Shown here one piece after another: positions 7,370 to 9,516 of a DNA stretch of 9,516 nt. Position numbers and translations under genes: made by a program. The stretch's first letter is position 1, and each line of letters starts with the position of its first letter. The notes below the pieces were generated by a model. The model ran no database searches. It saw only the letters and a program-made list of their open reading frames with translations, and was not told where the DNA came from. Origin of the DNA: Ignavibacteria bacterium (GTDB lineage Bacteria > Bacteroidota > Ignavibacteria > Tepidaquicellales > OLB5); assembly GCA_026417195.1 (NCBI GenBank), contig JAOADS010000076.1, positions 1 through 9,516 on the forward strand. The letters run 5' to 3'.

Positions 7370-8329
7370 TTGGCTAAAATCAATCACATATCTGTTTTGA
7401 TGCCGGTTTACAACGGAGCAAGATATGTAGTGCAGGCTATAAAAAGTATTTTAAATCAGACCTTCAGGGATTTTGAATTAGTAATTATTGATGACGGGTC
7501 AACTGACGACACTTCTGACTTAATATCTGGAATCAAGGACTCACGAATAAATTATAATAGAACAGAACACAGGGGATTATCAGCTGCACTGAACACTGGT
7601 ATTGATTTATGCTCATCAGACTGGATTGCAAGAATGGATTCAGATGATATCAGCGTTCCAATGAGACTTGAAAGACAAGTCCGTTTTATAGAAAATAATC
7701 CTGATTATGACATTATTTCCTGCTGGTCAGTTTACTTCAGAGATCCGGCTAAACCGATCTTCCTGCTAAAATCGCCTGTAGCTCACGGTAATATAGTCTC
7801 AACCCTTAATCTGCATAATCCTATTAATCATTCGGGGGTAATTTACCGGAAAAACTTAATCAGGGAAAACAGATACAGAGAAGACTTCACAGGCAACGAA
7901 GATTTTGAATTGTTTTTCAGACTGAGGGACAAAGTAAAATTTTCGATTATACCTGAATTCCTTATATACGTAAGATTAAGAAAAGACTCCAAGGCCTATC
8001 TGACAAGAGATGAAAAATTATATAAGATTCTTTTCTCAAATGCATTTCATAATCTTGTGAATGCCACATCCAGAAAACAGGCTTTTTACTGGACACATAT
8101 TATTTCATGGTTAGAGTATTTTCATGGTGACAAAACAAAGGCAAGAAAATACTTCTTAAAATTCCCCTCTGTCAGAAACATGATAGCATACATAACTACA
8201 TTTCTACCACAGAAAACTTTTGATAAATTTATAGCTATGAGAATAAGATACAGAATCAGTTTCTTGTTTGAAAAGAAGAAATATTTCATAGAAGAATTAA
8301 ACTCAATTTTAAAATCAGTCAGCAGTTGA
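7370..8329 (+). CDS. Family 2 (GT-A) glycosyltransferase
   Basis: This transfers a sugar from a nucleotide-sugar donor to a glycan or lipid acceptor, probably at the inner face of the membrane. The 319 residues show a GT2 fold: HISVLMPVYNG (6-16), DDGSTD at 41-46 for nucleotide binding, the metal-binding DSD at 90-92 within ARMDSDD, NHSG at 153-156, and the putative catalytic GNED at 175-178. The C-terminal ~100 residues are helical and basic, with no clear membrane span. The donor and acceptor cannot be told. The start is most likely TTG at 7370-7372: an in-frame stop lies at 7355-7357, and the first ATG (codon 11) would cut the first beta strand. There is no Shine-Dalgarno. Its stop overlaps the next gene, so the two are translationally linked. 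Confidence 0.92.
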   Translation: MAKINHISVLMPVYNGARYVVQAIKSILNQTFRDFELVIIDDGSTDDTSDLISGIKDSRINYNRTEHRGLSAALNTGIDLCSSDWIARMDSDDISVPMRLERQVRFIENNPDYDIISCWSVYFRDPAKPIFLLKSPVAHGNIVSTLNLHNPINHSGVIYRKNLIRENRYREDFTGNEDFELFFRLRDKVKFSIIPEFLIYVRLRKDSKAYLTRDEKLYKILFSNAFHNLVNATSRKQAFYWTHIISWLEYFHGDKTKARKYFLKFPSVRNMIAYITTFLPQKTFDKFIAMRIRYRISFLFEKKKYFIEELNSILKSVSS

Positions 8330-9496
8330 ACGGTTTAAAAGGTTTCATAAAACTTACAGTTGTAATTTATATTACATTTATAATCTTCATAGGTCTTACC
8401 GGCTACTTTAAAATCGGTCTTGTATCTGATGATTATCTGAATATTTACGATGCCCTGAATTCCTCATTTCATGAAAAGCTTACAGGACCCCTACCGTTTA
8501 CAAATGCATATCACCTCAGGCCTGTGTATTATCTTTCACTGGAGAAAAGCGTAAGCCTGAATAGAATACTGGGAATAGATTATGACAATTTCATTTTATA
8601 CAGAATACAAAGTTTAGGAATTTATCTATTCATATGTTTTCTGGGCGGGCTTATTGTACTTGGACTTTCAAAAAGACTATCACTGGCAGTGGTTGCCCTG
8701 GTAACCGTTCTCATATTCCCGAACAACATAAATAATATCTGCTGGACTGCTGCCAGGGTAGATTTACTATGCTGTCTGTTCTACGTAGCCGCTCTCTATA
8801 CCTTCATTTCATATCTCAGAGTAAAATCAAATACTGCATTAATTGCGACTTTGAGCTTTTTTATTCTCTCCCTTATGACAAAAGAACTGGCTATCACATT
8901 CCCTTTTGTTGCTTTGTTATTTGCTTATTTCACTGAAGGCAGAACAGGAATCATAATAAGCAGAAGGCTTTTAACAGCATTATTTTCAGTACTTGTTTTG
9001 TATTTTATTATAAGATTCACGATATATGACACTAACCCTTTCACAGTTGCAACGCTTTATCAGGCATTCCCTTTTTCAAATTCTCCCGGAGTAATAGCAC
9101 GTTCAATAATAGCTTTCACAATACCGCTTGACTATCTTACTCTTAACTACGCCCTGAAAAACCATAATAAACTTGTTCTATTTTACCTCTTATGTTTATA
9201 CGGAGCTATTTTTTATTTCATCTGGTCAATGTTTGCTACAAATGTATTTAAATACATAATACATATTCTCGTCCTTGCCTTTACCGTAATATCCCCTTAT
9301 ATCATCATAGGCTACATAAGACCCCAGATGATATTACTTCCTTTTGCAATTGTTATTATTTACACTCTCCATGTTTATTCACATCAGAGAGAGTTTAACA
9401 TAAAGCTTAATAAAAATGTATTGAAAATATTTTTTGTTATTACAATTATATTTTGGATAATATGGAGTAACAGGGTCATATCCGACTGGCTTATAT
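8326..9496 (+). CDS. Polytopic GT-C-like membrane glycosyltransferase, 3' end missing
   Basis: This is a multi-spanning membrane protein, with about 390 codons before the sequence is cut. After the first helix (about 6-28) comes an acidic SDDYL motif with D35-D36. An acidic pair in the first outer loop is characteristic of GT-C enzymes, which use polyprenyl-phosphate sugars (PMT, ArnT and related families). Further GT-C/TMTC-like marks are WTAARVDLL (W140) and LMTKELAITFPFVALLFAY (K186, E187). I count roughly eight to nine hydrophobic segments. The likely start is TTG at 8326-8328, overlapping the preceding TGA stop (TTGA), and the frame is open to the edge. It probably adds a sugar to a lipid or glycan on the periplasmic side, working with the upstream GT2. 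The family usually runs past 450 residues, so the C-terminus is lost. The reading beyond 9496 is adapter sequence. Confidence 0.8.
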
Positions 9497-9516
9497 CTGT
9501 CTCTTATACACATCTC
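9497..9516. other. Nextera/Tn5 mosaic-end sequencing adapter at the contig end
   Basis: The last 20 bases are CTGTCTCTTATACACATCT plus C. The first 19 are exactly the reverse complement of the Tn5 mosaic end used in Nextera libraries, and the next base is what one Nextera read-through adapter continues with. The exact match and its position at the terminus make it untrimmed adapter and not genomic DNA. Read in the membrane-protein frame it gives the artificial tail SVSYTHL. Confidence 0.95.

Noticed and set aside
1..9516. CRISPR arrays, tRNA or rRNA genes, insertion-sequence ends, attachment sites, rho-independent terminators
   Set aside because: Nearly all sequence is explained by coding regions. 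I saw no regular repeats, no RNA-gene signatures and no GC-rich hairpin followed by a T run in the short gaps.

Overview
This window is a densely coding piece of an AT-rich bacterial genome and probably the very end of an assembled contig. Few start codons have Shine-Dalgarno sequences, and two or three genes seem to start with TTG. The gene content is a CHASE3/multi-PAS sensor, an exported TPR protein, a long DERA-type DeoC, and a two-gene surface-glycan run. Together these suggest the Bacteroidota/Ignavibacteriota/Chlorobiota side of bacteria. That placement is inferred from gene style; no marker gene is present.

Minus strand, 7259 down to 1, reads as one five-gene run with gaps of 32, 7, 40 (53 if the preferred ATG start is not used as counted here, see entry) or fewer, and 11 bases. 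The order is deoC (deoxyribose-phosphate aldolase), a small winged-helix/HNH nuclease, an NAD-type aldehyde dehydrogenase, an exported TPR-repeat protein, and a very large membrane sensor with CHASE3 and PAS domains. DeoC and the dehydrogenase form a plausible catabolic pair: deoxyribose-5-phosphate is cleaved to glyceraldehyde-3-phosphate and acetaldehyde, and the aldehyde is then oxidised. The nuclease looks like an insertion into that metabolic pair, because its base composition is clearly more AT-rich than either neighbour.

The sensor is interrupted by one in-frame TAA at 1011-1013. The same frame then stays open for 336 codons to the left edge, with further PAS domains, so this is a nonsense interruption and not a gene end. 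No kinase or other output domain is reached within the window.

Plus strand, 7370 to the right edge, carries a family-2 glycosyltransferase and, overlapping its stop codon, a polytopic GT-C-like membrane protein that is cut off by the end. They probably belong to a cell-surface polysaccharide or glycolipid locus. A 109-base AT-rich divergent gap separates the two transcription units.

The last 20 bases (9497-9516) match the Nextera/Tn5 mosaic-end adapter, so genomic sequence ends at about 9496 and the last residues of the membrane protein are artificial. I see no RNA genes, CRISPR arrays, insertion sequences or convincing terminators.
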